Origin: M3007 sp964621185
GTDB lineage: Bacteria; Bacteroidota; Bacteroidia; Chitinophagales; Saprospiraceae
Direction of reading: 5' to 3'
Length of the DNA: 64,000 nucleotides
Assembly: GCA_964621185.1 (NCBI GenBank)
Contig: CAZULM010000006.1
Location: forward strand, 62,001-126,000
Both the position numbers and the translations under genes were made by a program. The notes under the pieces are model-generated. The model saw only the letters and a list, made by a program, of their open reading frames with translations. It had not been told where the DNA came from and searched no databases. Positions 42,765-51,472 of the stretch are shown here, piece by piece (the first letter of the stretch is position 1; every line of letters begins with the position of its first letter).

Positions 42765-45305
42765 TTAATCCGGCTCAAAGCCCAGCACGATGTTGAACCT
42801 TGCGTAGTCGGTAAACTTCCGGCTCGGATACAGTTCCGGCTTGTCGAAGCCGATGCCGTAGTCGAACCCGAGGGTGCCGAACATGGGCAGGAACACACGC
42901 AAGCCCATTCCCGCCGAGCGCTTTATGTCGAAGGGGTTGAACTCCCGGGCATTCCGCCAGGCATTGCCGCCCTGTGTGAAAGCCGTCACAAAAATCGTGC
43001 TTTGCGGGTTGAGGGAAATAGGGTACCGCAGCTCTATGGTATATTTGTTGAATACGCCCGCGCCGCCGGGCAATGCCGACATGATGTCGGTAGTGGCATA
43101 GCCGCGCATGCTTATGATGTCGCGGGAGTTCAGGCCGAAATTCTGGTTGTTCAGGCCGTCGCCGCCCAAGTCGAAACGCTCGAAGGGGGTGAGAGAGGTC
43201 TTGTCGGTCCAGCGGCCCAGGATACCGATTTTGGCCGATGTTTTCAGCACCAGCTTGCCCACGATCGGGGTGTACCATTCTGCGTCGATGCGCCATTTGA
43301 GGTATTCCACGTAGCGGTAAATATCTGCCACGCTGCCGTTCTCGTAAAAGCTATTTGAGCGGAACAAGGAGTAAGGCGGGGTCATGTTCATCTTCACCGA
43401 CACCAGCGAGCCGCTTTTCGGGAAAATGGGGTCGTTGATGCTGTTGCGGGCCAAGGTTAGGCCGAGGCTGTAGTTGTGGAAAATACCGTCGGTCACCACA
43501 CGGTTCGCGTCGTCGCGGAAGGCGAAAGAAAGGGCATTGTCGAGTTTCAGCGTCTGGATGTCGGCATCGGCGCGGAAGATAAAGTTGTCGTCGGGGAATT
43601 TCAGGCGGGTGCCGAAGCCCACGGTGCCTTGCAGTATCTCGAGCTTTTGGAAGCTGCTGGAGCCTTTGATGCCGTATGCGTAGCGGTTGTAGAAACCGGC
43701 CACAGTGAGGGAGTTGGGTCGCTTGCCGCCCATCCAGGGCTCGGTGAAAGAGGCGTTGTATGATTGGAAGCGGTCGCCCGAGGTTTGGCCGCGCAGGCTG
43801 AAGCGCTGGCCGTCGCCTTGCGGCAGGGGGTTCCAGGTTTCTTTGTTCTTGATGTTGCGCACCGAGAAGTTGTTGAACGTGACGCCCAGCGTGCCGATGA
43901 CGCCGCCGCGGCTGAACTGCGAAGCCGGCTGGTAGCCTGCCGAGAGCTCTAATTGGTCGCTGGGTTTTTCTTCGAGGGTGTATTCGATATCGACGGTGCC
44001 GCGCTCGGGGTTTACCGGCGTGTTGATGTCAAGCGCTTCCGGGTTGAAGTAGCCGAGGTTGACGATCTCGCGCTGGGAGCGTATGATGTCGGAGCGGCTG
44101 AACTTGTCGCCGGGGCGGGTGAACAGCTCGCGGCGCACTACATGTTCGTTGGTGCGGTCATTGCCCTTTATCACGACCCGGTCTATGGTGGCCTGGGGGC
44201 CTTCAAAGATGCGCAGCTCCAGGTCGATGGAGTCGTTTTCGATGGCGGTTTCCACCGGATCGACGCGGAAGAAGAGGTACCCGTTGTCGAGGTAGAGCGA
44301 AGAGATGTCGCGGCCGTCCTGGCTGAACGAGAGCCGGGTATTGAGCAGTTCCTGGTTATATACCTCGCCTTTGGTGATGCCCAGCACCTGGTTCAGGTAC
44401 TTGGTTTCATAGATGGTGTTTCCTTTCCAGCTGATGTTGCGGAAGTAGTAGCGCCGGCCTTCGTCGATGGTCAAGTGGATGTTGATGAAGCCTTTTTTGC
44501 CGCGCCAGATGCTGTCGGAAACAATGCGGGCATCGCGGTAGCCGACGTTGTTGTAATAGCTTTCGATCTTGGCCTTGTCTTCCTCGTATTTTTCGCGGAT
44601 GAGTTTGGATTTTTTGAAAATCCGCTTTTTCACGTGGGTTTCCTTCATCTTTTTCCGCAGGGTTTTGGCTTTTACATTTTTGTTGCCTTCAAAAGTGATG
44701 CTGCGGATCTTGACTTTTTTGCCTTTGTTGATCACGAATTCGAGGCGCATGGAATTGGTCGCGCGCTCGTCGGGATAGTTGTTGATGGCCACCTTGGCAT
44801 CGAGGTATCCCTTATCGATGTAGTATTGCTGCAGTTTGTAGATGAGCGTCGTTTTGACGTTTTCGGTGAGGATGGCGCCCTTTTGCAGGAATTTGTTGAT
44901 CACCCCGTTCAGGTCGTCGTGCTTGCTCTTTTTCACGCCGACAAAGGAGTGCCGGGTGTAGCGGGGCAGCTCTTTCACCACTATCTCAAGGAAGATTTTG
45001 CCGCCGACGGTGCGCTCCTGGTTGATCTGCACGTCGGTGAAAAGCTTTAGGTTCCACAGCGACTGCACGGCTTTTGCGAAGGCGCTACCCGGCACCCTGA
45101 TCTTGTCGCCGACGCGGAAGCCCGCGATCGCAACGAGGGTGTTGGCATCGGCGTATTGTGCGCCTGTGACACGGACCCCGCCGATTTCAAACTCGGTGGG
45201 CTTGTCGTAAGAGATCACGGGAAGCAGCGTGTCGCGGGTGTCTTGGGCATTTGTTGCGAAAGGCAGCAAGCCGAGGAGCAACAAACATAGGATATTTACT
45301 TTCAT
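42765..45305 (-). CDS. bamA: outer-membrane assembly factor BamA
   Basis: An 846-residue Omp85 protein. Signal peptide MKVNILCLLLLGLLPFATNAQ. About 420 residues of POTRA domains follow (five, as usual). Their GxxR/GNxxT motifs can be read: EIGGVRVTGAQYADANTL, RSITFEGNKNVKAKTLRKKM, RNISWKGNTIYETKYLNQVLG, DRVVIKGNDRTNEHVVRREL. The C-terminal half is the barrel, with the conserved loop-6 motif as SMRGYATTD and a C-terminal FNIVLGFEPD. BamA inserts beta-barrel proteins into the outer membrane. Two PpiC/SurA-like genes are just upstream on the same strand, matching a biogenesis group. The upstream region carries two dispersed repeats. The barrel-linker part is Lys-rich (KKMKETHVKKRIFKKSK), as in other Bacteroidota. 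Confidence 0.96.
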   Translation of the reverse strand: MKVNILCLLLLGLLPFATNAQDTRDTLLPVISYDKPTEFEIGGVRVTGAQYADANTLVAIAGFRVGDKIRVPGSAFAKAVQSLWNLKLFTDVQINQERTVGGKIFLEIVVKELPRYTRHSFVGVKKSKHDDLNGVINKFLQKGAILTENVKTTLIYKLQQYYIDKGYLDAKVAINNYPDERATNSMRLEFVINKGKKVKIRSITFEGNKNVKAKTLRKKMKETHVKKRIFKKSKLIREKYEEDKAKIESYYNNVGYRDARIVSDSIWRGKKGFINIHLTIDEGRRYYFRNISWKGNTIYETKYLNQVLGITKGEVYNQELLNTRLSFSQDGRDISSLYLDNGYLFFRVDPVETAIENDSIDLELRIFEGPQATIDRVVIKGNDRTNEHVVRRELFTRPGDKFSRSDIIRSQREIVNLGYFNPEALDINTPVNPERGTVDIEYTLEEKPSDQLELSAGYQPASQFSRGGVIGTLGVTFNNFSVRNIKNKETWNPLPQGDGQRFSLRGQTSGDRFQSYNASFTEPWMGGKRPNSLTVAGFYNRYAYGIKGSSSFQKLEILQGTVGFGTRLKFPDDNFIFRADADIQTLKLDNALSFAFRDDANRVVTDGIFHNYSLGLTLARNSINDPIFPKSGSLVSVKMNMTPPYSLFRSNSFYENGSVADIYRYVEYLKWRIDAEWYTPIVGKLVLKTSAKIGILGRWTDKTSLTPFERFDLGGDGLNNQNFGLNSRDIISMRGYATTDIMSALPGGAGVFNKYTIELRYPISLNPQSTIFVTAFTQGGNAWRNAREFNPFDIKRSAGMGLRVFLPMFGTLGFDYGIGFDKPELYPSRKFTDYARFNIVLGFEPD

Positions 45306-45321
45306 TTTTTTGTGTCGCTAT

Positions 45322-45470
45322 TAAACCCGGGTTTGGGCGGATTTGAAGGATCGATGGATGTATATTATGATTCGCCTGTTTTTTGTGATTGCGTATGATT
45401 GATTCAACTGATGTTCAATTGATTACAAAGATCGGCATGCACAAAACTAAGCGGCGTGAGGTATATAAGG
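45322..45470 (-). repeat. fused repeat: family 2 tail plus family 1, upstream of bamA
   Basis: The segment GGATTTGAAGGATCGATGGATG (45338-45359) belongs to family 2, and 45361-45470 to family 1 (GCATGCACAAAACTAAGCGG, then CGTGAGGTAT). On the minus strand GATCTTTG (45426-45433) lies about 121 bases before the bamA start, nearly the same distance as in the DPP-III copy. Confidence 0.65.
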
Positions 45471-45548
45471 TTGATTTTAAAGGGCTTTCATTCGGTGGTT
45501 TTCGCAAACCCCTTTGGGTTGGGCAAAGTTGGGTGCTATGGCTGGGGT

Positions 45549-46922
45549 CTATGGTTTTTCAGTGCCCCTGGCAATACCGATCATCTCTTGCAAGTTGGGG
45601 CAGTCGTCGAACATATCGCTGACAGACAGGTATGTGCTGCGCAGTTTTTCCAGCACCCATTTTTCGATGTATTCGGCTTTCTTCTGTTCGAGCGCAGCCG
45701 ATTGGATTTTTCCATAGTCTTGTTTGAGGTCGGCCTGGTGGGGCTTGCTGCGGCTCACGAGCTGCACGAGGCGCATATAAACGGTGCCGTCAGGGCCTTT
45801 GAATTGGAATGGCTCCGCGATGTCGCCTTCTTTTATGCCGTCGATGGCAAAGAAAACATTGGTTTCCAGGTCGGTCACTTCGAAGAAAGTGTTGCCGGAA
45901 CGCGGGTTGGCCACACGGCCGTCGTTGTTGTAGCTCTGTTGGTTTTTGTCGCCGTATTTTTTCACGGCAAAACTGAAGGAGAGCTTGTTGTCGAGGATTT
46001 CCTGTCGTACGGAATCCATCTTGGCTTTCGCGCGCTCGAGGTCTTTGTCCGAAATTTCGGGTTTGATGAGGATGTGCCGGCAGTGGATGAGGTTGCCCCG
46101 GCGCTCGATCAATTGGATGATATGGTAGCCGAACTCGGTTTCGGTGACCGGGCTGAGCTGGTCGGGGTCGAGCTTGTAGGCCATGGCTTCGAACTCTGGC
46201 ACAAAGGTGCCGCGTTTCACAAAGCCCAGGTCGCCGCCTTGCGGGCCGCTGCCGGGGTCGTCGCTGAATTTTTTTGCCAGCGTAGCAAAGTCTTCTCCCG
46301 CTTCTATCCTTTTCCGCAAGTCTTGGGCCCGGGCCAGGGCGCTGGCTTTTTCGGCGGGGTCCACCTCGGGTTTGTACACGATTTCCCGTATTTCGACTTC
46401 TGCGTTGAAGTAAGGCAGGGAGTCTTTGGGTATGTTTTTGAAAAAGGCTTTCACCTCGGAGGGGGTGATGGTCGCTTTTTGGGTGATTTGCCCCTGCATG
46501 CGTTCTGCGAGCAGTTGGCTGCGCATATCGTTCCGCGTTTGGGATTTGATCTGTTCGATGGTTTGGCCGTAAAATTCTTCGATGGCTTTGGGGTCTTGGT
46601 TGAAGTACAGCATGAGGCGGTCGATTCGGGCGTTGAGCTGGTTTTCCACCTCTTCGTCTTTCACTTCTACGGAGTCGAGTTTTGCCTGGTTCACCAGCAG
46701 TTTCTGCACCACGAGGTTTTGCAGCGACACGCACTGGAACTCGGGCCCAAGTTTGGGGTCTTGCTGTTTGGCGTAGTTAAACTGCTCCTGCACTTCGCTC
46801 AGCAGGATTATCTCGCCGCCGATGGTTGCCACCACCCTGTCGATGACGGCCTTTTCGTTTTGTGCCATCGAAAGGGAGGGCAGTAGCAGGGAGAAAAGGG
46901 CAATTCGAATGGTATGTTTCAT
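45549..46922 (-). CDS. SurA/PpiC-type periplasmic peptidyl-prolyl isomerase
   Basis: A 457-residue protein starting MKHTIRIALFSLLLPSLSMAQ, a signal peptide; the frame upstream runs into AT-rich spacer repeats and is rejected. It has a SurA N-terminal helical domain (VIDRVVATIGGEIILLSEVQEQFNYAKQQ), then two parvulin domains. The first contains FATLAKKFSDDPGSGPQGGDLGFVKRGTFVPEFEAMAYKL, then VTETEFGYHIIQLIERRG. The second begins IHCRHILIKPEISDKDLERAKAKMDSVRQEI and ends in VYMRLVQLVSRSKPHQADLK. It folds and escorts outer-membrane proteins in the periplasm and fits next to bamA. It is downstream of a smaller relative (47009-47851) on the same strand. Confidence 0.92.
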   Translation of the reverse strand: MKHTIRIALFSLLLPSLSMAQNEKAVIDRVVATIGGEIILLSEVQEQFNYAKQQDPKLGPEFQCVSLQNLVVQKLLVNQAKLDSVEVKDEEVENQLNARIDRLMLYFNQDPKAIEEFYGQTIEQIKSQTRNDMRSQLLAERMQGQITQKATITPSEVKAFFKNIPKDSLPYFNAEVEIREIVYKPEVDPAEKASALARAQDLRKRIEAGEDFATLAKKFSDDPGSGPQGGDLGFVKRGTFVPEFEAMAYKLDPDQLSPVTETEFGYHIIQLIERRGNLIHCRHILIKPEISDKDLERAKAKMDSVRQEILDNKLSFSFAVKKYGDKNQQSYNNDGRVANPRSGNTFFEVTDLETNVFFAIDGIKEGDIAEPFQFKGPDGTVYMRLVQLVSRSKPHQADLKQDYGKIQSAALEQKKAEYIEKWVLEKLRSTYLSVSDMFDDCPNLQEMIGIARGTEKP

Positions 46923-46929
46923 CAAAGGA

Positions 46930-47020
46930 TTTAATGTGATAATTTGATAATTCGATAAATTGATAATTGGGGTTGCGCTCGGCATTATCAAATTATCGAA
47001 TTATCGAATTATCGAATTAT
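46930..47020. repeat. AT-rich direct and inverted AATTATC repeats
   Basis: Multiple units of GAATTATC and TGATAATT (for example ATCGAATTATCGAATTATCG) in both orientations between the two SurA-like genes. Similar words occur before the thiolase gene (27595-27615). Confidence 0.65.
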
Positions 47021-47851
47021 TATGTTTTCGCGTTTCAGTTCTCTTTGGTAGAGGTCTTCTTTCCAGCGTTCGAGGAGGTCTTGTTTCCGTTTGTGCAGGA
47101 TGATCCGCCGGGCTTGCAGCTTTACGTAGTCGAATGGCGCGGTGCTTTTGCCCTGGGCTGTCTCGAGTACCCGGTAATAGTATCGGAAGTCGCCGTCTTT
47201 GAGGGTGCCTTCCCGCCGGGAGCCGATGTTGTCGGAAGTTAACGTGCCTTTGGGCAAAAGCGCGGCTATCTCTTCCAATTTATACCATTTGTTGCGGTCG
47301 AGCAGTGCCATCACGGCTTTTTGTTCGGCCAGGGCTTTGAGCTTTGCCTCGTCGGCAGGGTTCCGGCTGTTCCAGAGCTTGTTGAAATTGTTGTCGGGCT
47401 CGTTGCCGGGCAGTTTCAGGAGCAGGCATTTCAGGATCATGCTCTCCAGTTGGAATTGATCTTTGTTGTTTTCATAGTAGGCCTGCAATTCCGGCTCGGA
47501 GACGATGCTGTCTAATTTTTCGGCAATGAGCTGCTCTTCAAAGTTGTAGCGCACCAAGCTTGCGCGGTAGTTGCGCACCAGTTCGTCAATGTCCAGGTCT
47601 TTGGGAATATTGCGCTCGGCCTCGTACATGAGCAGTTGTTCGCGTGCCCAGCGCTGCACGTAAGCGGCCACCATGAGCGCGCTGTCTTCTTTCGGCACGC
47701 CCTCTGGCACCACGCCTTCCAGTGCCGAGAGGTACAGGCTTTTGTTGTACACCTTGGCCAGCAGCTTGTCGTCGGCCTTGGTATCGGCGTTCCCGCAGCT
47801 CCAAAGGGCCAGGGCAGCGGCAACGATCAGGCTAAAGCAGATTTTTTTCAT
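47009..47851 (-). CDS. PpiC/SurA N-domain-like periplasmic lipoprotein
   Basis: A 280-residue protein. The start at MKKICFSLIVAAALALWSCGN gives a lipoprotein signal with the Cys in LWSCG. The mature part is helical at first (DSALMVAAYVQRWAREQLLMYEAERNIPKDLDIDELVRNYRASLVRYNFEEQLIAEKLD), the pattern of the SurA/PpiC N-terminal domain. Then ELQAYYENNKDQFQLESMILKCLLLKLPG follows, which resembles the parvulin linker. The usual parvulin GGDLG motif is absent, so it is probably a chaperone without isomerase activity. It is the first gene of the apparent group with the two-parvulin gene and bamA, all on the minus strand. Confidence 0.75.
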   Translation of the reverse strand: MKKICFSLIVAAALALWSCGNADTKADDKLLAKVYNKSLYLSALEGVVPEGVPKEDSALMVAAYVQRWAREQLLMYEAERNIPKDLDIDELVRNYRASLVRYNFEEQLIAEKLDSIVSEPELQAYYENNKDQFQLESMILKCLLLKLPGNEPDNNFNKLWNSRNPADEAKLKALAEQKAVMALLDRNKWYKLEEIAALLPKGTLTSDNIGSRREGTLKDGDFRYYYRVLETAQGKSTAPFDYVKLQARRIILHKRKQDLLERWKEDLYQRELKRENIIIR

Positions 47852-48042
47852 GGCATTGGCATTGAGAAGTTTCTCAAAGGCGCGCAAAGTTACGCGAATC
47901 AGGGAGAAAAGGAACTATCGCTGCCACGGCGAAGCAGGCACAGCAAAAGTTTTCGGGCATCGTAAGGAACAAGGAGGGCGGCGTATCACACAAACGAAAA
48001 AGGAGCCACAAACTTCCGTTTGCAACTCCATGATTTTCAACG

Positions 48043-48117
48043 TGGGCACAGAAGGACTCGAACCTCCGACTTGCTGCTTGTAAGGCAGCCACTCTGAACC
48101 AACTGAGTTATGCGCCC
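48043..48117 (-). tRNA. tRNA-Val(TAC)
   Basis: Read on the minus strand, the acceptor stem GGGCGCA pairs with TGTGCCC (one G-U pair). The D arm is CTCAGTTGGTTCAGAG, the anticodon stem is GCTGC/GCAGC with loop CTTACAA, so the anticodon is TAC (Val). The T arm is GGAGG-TTCGAGT-CCTTC. The discriminator base is A and CCA is not encoded. Confidence 0.93.
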
Positions 48118-48332
48118 TGAGAATAAGTGCTTTGGACTGGCTGGGAATGCCCCTTTCGTCGTAAGCGGCGGCAAATGTACATGGGGGAAGCCGGGATTTC
48201 CAAATGTTTTGGGAAATAATTTTCATACTGAACAATCAGGCTACCCCAAAGGCTTCCGCCACTCAGGGCAAACATTATGCCGGGTTACATTTTTGTATCC
48301 AAAACGCTCTTATCCGATGTAAGCCAGTTTTT

Positions 48333-48434
48333 ATACTATGGTTCGCCTGGTTATTGTGATTGAGTATGATTGATTCAACTGATGTTCAATTGATTGCAAA
48401 GATCGCCATGCACAAAACCAAGCGGCGTGAGGTG
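48333..48434 (-). repeat. dispersed repeat family 1, copy 3
   Basis: Same words as at 41605-41703 (TGATTGATTCAACTGATG, CCATGCACAAAACCAAGCGG, CGTGAGGTGT). On the minus strand it precedes the tRNA-Val gene by about 220 bases. The rest of the gap 48118-48655 shows no gene. Confidence 0.7.
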
Positions 48435-48655
48435 TGCGACGAAATTGGGAATTGACGATAAAAACGGGCAATAAACAAACTAAAGGATAATGCCAACCAA
48501 ACAACCGCCCTGCCTTAATTCCTGCGCCCCGCTCCCAACCTGACACACGGGAAACACTAATTGCCCCGACACCTGCTTGCCATCGCAAGCCTGGTATCCC
48601 CATGCCTTTCGGTCACTGACGAAACCAATTTTTTCATTCATTAAAACTTACTATT

Positions 48656-49021
48656 ATGAAAAATGCACTCAATTTCAGCGGCCTGTTATGCATCGTTGCC
48701 ATCTTGCTCGGCAGCGCCACATCGGGCTTCACCGCTTCGGCAAAACCCGGCACTCCCTCGTCCTGCTCCAGCCCTACGGTTGCCGTTACAGGGCAAACAG
48801 CCAACAGCGTTTCGTTTTCCTGGGGCGCGGTGTCGGGCGCCACGGGCTACAAGGTGTGGTATGTTCGGCTCAACGACAACACCACCAGCGAGCAGTTTTC
48901 CACCGGAAACACACACTTCAGTTTTTCCGGGCTGGCATCTGGCACTTACAACTTCTATTTCGTCACGGAATGTGAGGCCGGGACTTCCGAAGCCTCCATC
49001 ATCATTGAGTTGATGATCTAG
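48656..49021 (+). CDS. small secreted FnIII-like protein, second locus
   Basis: A 121-residue protein, the same length as the two FnIII-like proteins at 33.5-34.5 kb. Signal sequence MKNALNFSGLLCIVAILLGSATSGFTA, then one FnIII-like domain: PTVAVTGQTANSVSFSWGAVSGATGYKVWYVRLNDNTTSEQFS, HFSFSGLASGTYNFYFVTECEAG. The sequence differs from the 33.5 kb pair in most positions, but the domain layout, the length and the neighbour agree. Its stop codon overlaps the stop of the helical gene on the other strand by 3 bases (bases CTAG at 49018-49021). No sorting domain is present. The two conserved Cys (SSCSSPT, TECEAG) might pair. Confidence 0.8.
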   Translation: MKNALNFSGLLCIVAILLGSATSGFTASAKPGTPSSCSSPTVAVTGQTANSVSFSWGAVSGATGYKVWYVRLNDNTTSEQFSTGNTHFSFSGLASGTYNFYFVTECEAGTSEASIIIELMI

Positions 49022-50466
49022 GCTTTGGCATCGCCGTCGCCCGGCGCCTGAGCGTCCCGGGCGGCGGCTGCCTTTTCCAACAGCCAGGCGCGGAAAGACA
49101 ATTCTGGGGTGTTTTTGATATCCGAATAAATTTTGTCGGGGTCTTCTGTCCCTTTAGCCAACCTTTTGACAATGCCCACAAATTTCGAGCTGGCATCCAT
49201 TACTTTTTTTTGCGCGTTCCGATTGCGACGGATGTAATTTGCCAGGGCATCACAAAGGCTAATGATAAATGCCGGCGGCTGCCCTCCCTCATAATGACTC
49301 ATGATGATCAGCGACTTGGCGCGCAACGCATAGGGCGGGTCAGAAAAGTCCACGTGCATCAGCTTGTCGAGGGTTGTGCCGAACTGTTTGCTGTCGAACG
49401 CGACAATGGCTTCCGACAGCAACAAGGCATCGGCCCGGATGTCGGCAGGCAGGAAGTCAGCGTGTTTTTCAATGAAACCTTTAGCCCACTCCAAGTCCTT
49501 GACCATACAGGCAGCGCCTACTATATTGTTGAACTGGGTGGCCGACATCAAGCCTGATTTTGTGAATATGTTGTATTTCAACCCGAACTTGTTCAAATGG
49601 TGCGCCTTCTCCCAAAATTCCAGTCGGCCCTCCCTGATTTGAATGGAAGCGTAATTCTGCAAGTAGGAAAAGATGACGTAGAGCTCATCCGCGTCGATGG
49701 CATCCGCGTTTTTGAACAACAAGGCCTCCACCTCGGCGTACTTGTTGCCCATTTTTGGGCTGGTCAGCAACAGGTAGGCTTCGCTGTACAGGTTGATCAG
49801 CAAGTGTGTCTTTGGGTCTGTTTCGGGCGAAACAGCCTTAGGGGCGGTAGAATCCTCCTGACCGAGGAACACGTTGTTCGCGTTGGCCAGCTCGCAGGCG
49901 AGTTTGTGCTTGAGCAGGGTATAGAACAGGTCCAGGCTTTGCTTGCATTGGTGCAGGATTTCGACGTTCGATTGCGCCACGTTCAGGCTGGGGTGGTAAT
50001 AATACAGATAGTCGGCGAGGACGTGCTTCAACAGGGCGAGGGTACTGTCGTGGGCAGTATTTTTTATCCCGTCGCGCATTTCGGTGGCGGCCTTTTCGAA
50101 TTCGGTCTCCAAGCCGCGCTCCAATAAGGCGGAGCTCCATAAATACTGGGCTGCCAGAGGGTTTTTCGACAGGTTTTTTTGGATGAGGAAGTCTTTTACC
50201 GCGAGGTACAGGTCGGAAAGCGTGTTCAGCAGCTTGTTGCGGTTGTGCTCATGGGCGTCGATGGGCTCCCCGAAGATTTTTTGGTACGCATGGGCTATCT
50301 CCAGCTTTTTGGCGTCGCGGTACAAAGGGTGGAACTTCCGGATGTATCCGAACACTTTGACCGGCAGTTCTTCTGGCTTGTGCAGACGGCTGAGCTGTTT
50401 GTAAAATGCCGCCGTCTCTTCCCGTTTCATCGTGCGCAGCAGGTTGAACAGTTTTAGGTTTTCCAT
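49018..50466 (-). CDS. all-helical protein of unknown function, second locus
   Basis: A 482-residue cytoplasmic protein without membrane segment, built of helix pairs (YLYYYHPSLNVAQSNVEILHQCKQSLDLFYTLLKHKLACELANANNVF; NKYAEVEALLFKNADAIDADELYVIFSYLQNYASIQIREG). It has the same size, charge pattern and C-terminal feature (TPELSFRAWLLEKA against TNPLAEREWLLEQL) as the 34617-36029 protein. A start-proximal LFNLLRTMKREETAAFYKQLSRLHKPEE replaces MLSLSKKEVRDLNKWLQSPSHNQRED. Similarity is remote but regular, so I treat the two as one family. The gene is convergent to, and overlaps, the FnIII-like gene. The start is the ATG at 50466. Confidence 0.75.
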   Translation of the reverse strand: MENLKLFNLLRTMKREETAAFYKQLSRLHKPEELPVKVFGYIRKFHPLYRDAKKLEIAHAYQKIFGEPIDAHEHNRNKLLNTLSDLYLAVKDFLIQKNLSKNPLAAQYLWSSALLERGLETEFEKAATEMRDGIKNTAHDSTLALLKHVLADYLYYYHPSLNVAQSNVEILHQCKQSLDLFYTLLKHKLACELANANNVFLGQEDSTAPKAVSPETDPKTHLLINLYSEAYLLLTSPKMGNKYAEVEALLFKNADAIDADELYVIFSYLQNYASIQIREGRLEFWEKAHHLNKFGLKYNIFTKSGLMSATQFNNIVGAACMVKDLEWAKGFIEKHADFLPADIRADALLLSEAIVAFDSKQFGTTLDKLMHVDFSDPPYALRAKSLIIMSHYEGGQPPAFIISLCDALANYIRRNRNAQKKVMDASSKFVGIVKRLAKGTEDPDKIYSDIKNTPELSFRAWLLEKAAAARDAQAPGDGDAKA

Positions 50467-50499
50467 GAAAGTTGAAAATATTTGACGGGGAAAAGTACG

Positions 50500-51258
50500 T
50501 CAAATTAAAAAACCTTCCACCACCTCCAACAGCGCCCCCGGCTTGTCGGCATGCACCCAATGCCCAGCCCCCTCAATCGTCACGATCTCCGCCTGCGGGA
50601 ACAGCGACTTGATCAAAGGCTCGTCCGATGGCTTGATGTAGTTGGAATCCCCTCCGCGAACGAACAGGGCGGGCTTGTAGAACGGCGCCCCCGAAACAGG
50701 CGCCAGGATATCCTGGAAATGCTCCCACAGCACGGGCAAGTTCATTTTCCAGGTATAGCCCCCCTGTTCGGCCCGGGTGATGTTTTTCAACAAAAACTGC
50801 CGGGTACCGGCCTCGGCAATGTGTTCGGAGAGGTAAGCCTCCGCCGCTTTCCGGGAGGCAATGCCGGGCAGGTTCATGTCGAGCAAAGCCTGGAAAATAT
50901 AGGAATGGTTGTCTTGGGCCTGGCCGGGCGCCATATCGACCACGACGAGGCGCTCCACCATGTCGGGGTGGGAAAGGGCGAGCTGCATGGCCACCTTGCC
51001 GCCCATGCTGTGGCCGATGAGGCGGGCCGAAAACATCCAATGGCTTTCCATAAACGCCCGTAGGTCTTCGGCCATCTCGGGGTAGGTATGGGTGGGCAAA
51101 TGGGGCGAGCGGCCGTGGTTGCGCAGGTCGGGGGTGACGGCCAGGAAATGCTCCGACAGCTTTTTGGCGATGGTCTGCCAGTTGTCGGAAAAGCCGAACA
51201 GGCCGTGGAGGATGATAACGGGGTCGCCGGCGCCGAATTCTCGAGAATAAAGTTCCAT
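50500..51258 (-). CDS. alpha/beta-hydrolase (YbfF-like esterase)
   Basis: A 252-residue alpha/beta hydrolase. I start it at MELYSREFGAGDPVIILHGLFGFSDNW, the typical family opening; the 28 codons upstream are Pro-rich and unlikely. The oxyanion HGLFG, the nucleophile Ser in IGHSMGGKVAMQLAL, and the terminal GAGHWVHADKPGALLEVVEGFL (catalytic His) are visible. The acid is probably in LFVRGGDSNYI. The fold matches the YbfF/abhydrolase_1 esterases, which act on acyl-CoA or short acyl esters. The cellular substrate is not evident. It is downstream of the helical gene on the same strand, with 33 bases and a small TTTGACG hairpin between. Confidence 0.9.
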   Translation of the reverse strand: MELYSREFGAGDPVIILHGLFGFSDNWQTIAKKLSEHFLAVTPDLRNHGRSPHLPTHTYPEMAEDLRAFMESHWMFSARLIGHSMGGKVAMQLALSHPDMVERLVVVDMAPGQAQDNHSYIFQALLDMNLPGIASRKAAEAYLSEHIAEAGTRQFLLKNITRAEQGGYTWKMNLPVLWEHFQDILAPVSGAPFYKPALFVRGGDSNYIKPSDEPLIKSLFPQAEIVTIEGAGHWVHADKPGALLEVVEGFLI

Positions 51259-51426
51259 AACAGGCTTGCAAAGGTAGGGGCATCCCGTCAAAGGTGGCGG
51301 GGCAAATTGTGGCGAATCAGCGGGCGGTACCAGGTCAAGCATTCATTTTCGCTCGTTCTCAGCCGGTGCTTGAGGCTTTAAAACACCCATTTGGCTAATT
51401 TGGGGGCGGTTTCGGCAAAAAGGGGC

Positions 51427-51434
51427 TAATTTTG
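51427..51434 (+). promoter_or_regulatory. candidate promoter -7 box before the TPR gene
   Basis: TAATTTTG is a perfect TAnnTTTG box 39 bases before the start at 51473. The nearest upstream TTTG (51399-51402) is 24 bases away, longer than ideal. Confidence 0.4.
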
Positions 51435-51472
51435 CCCCCATTCCAAAACTTAAATATTTGCTTCTTAGCACA

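Noticed and set aside
50481..50504. Short hairpin TTTGACG/CGTCAAA between the helical gene and the esterase gene
   Set aside because: Seven pairs with an AT-rich tail only partly matching a T-run; too weak to call a terminator or operator.
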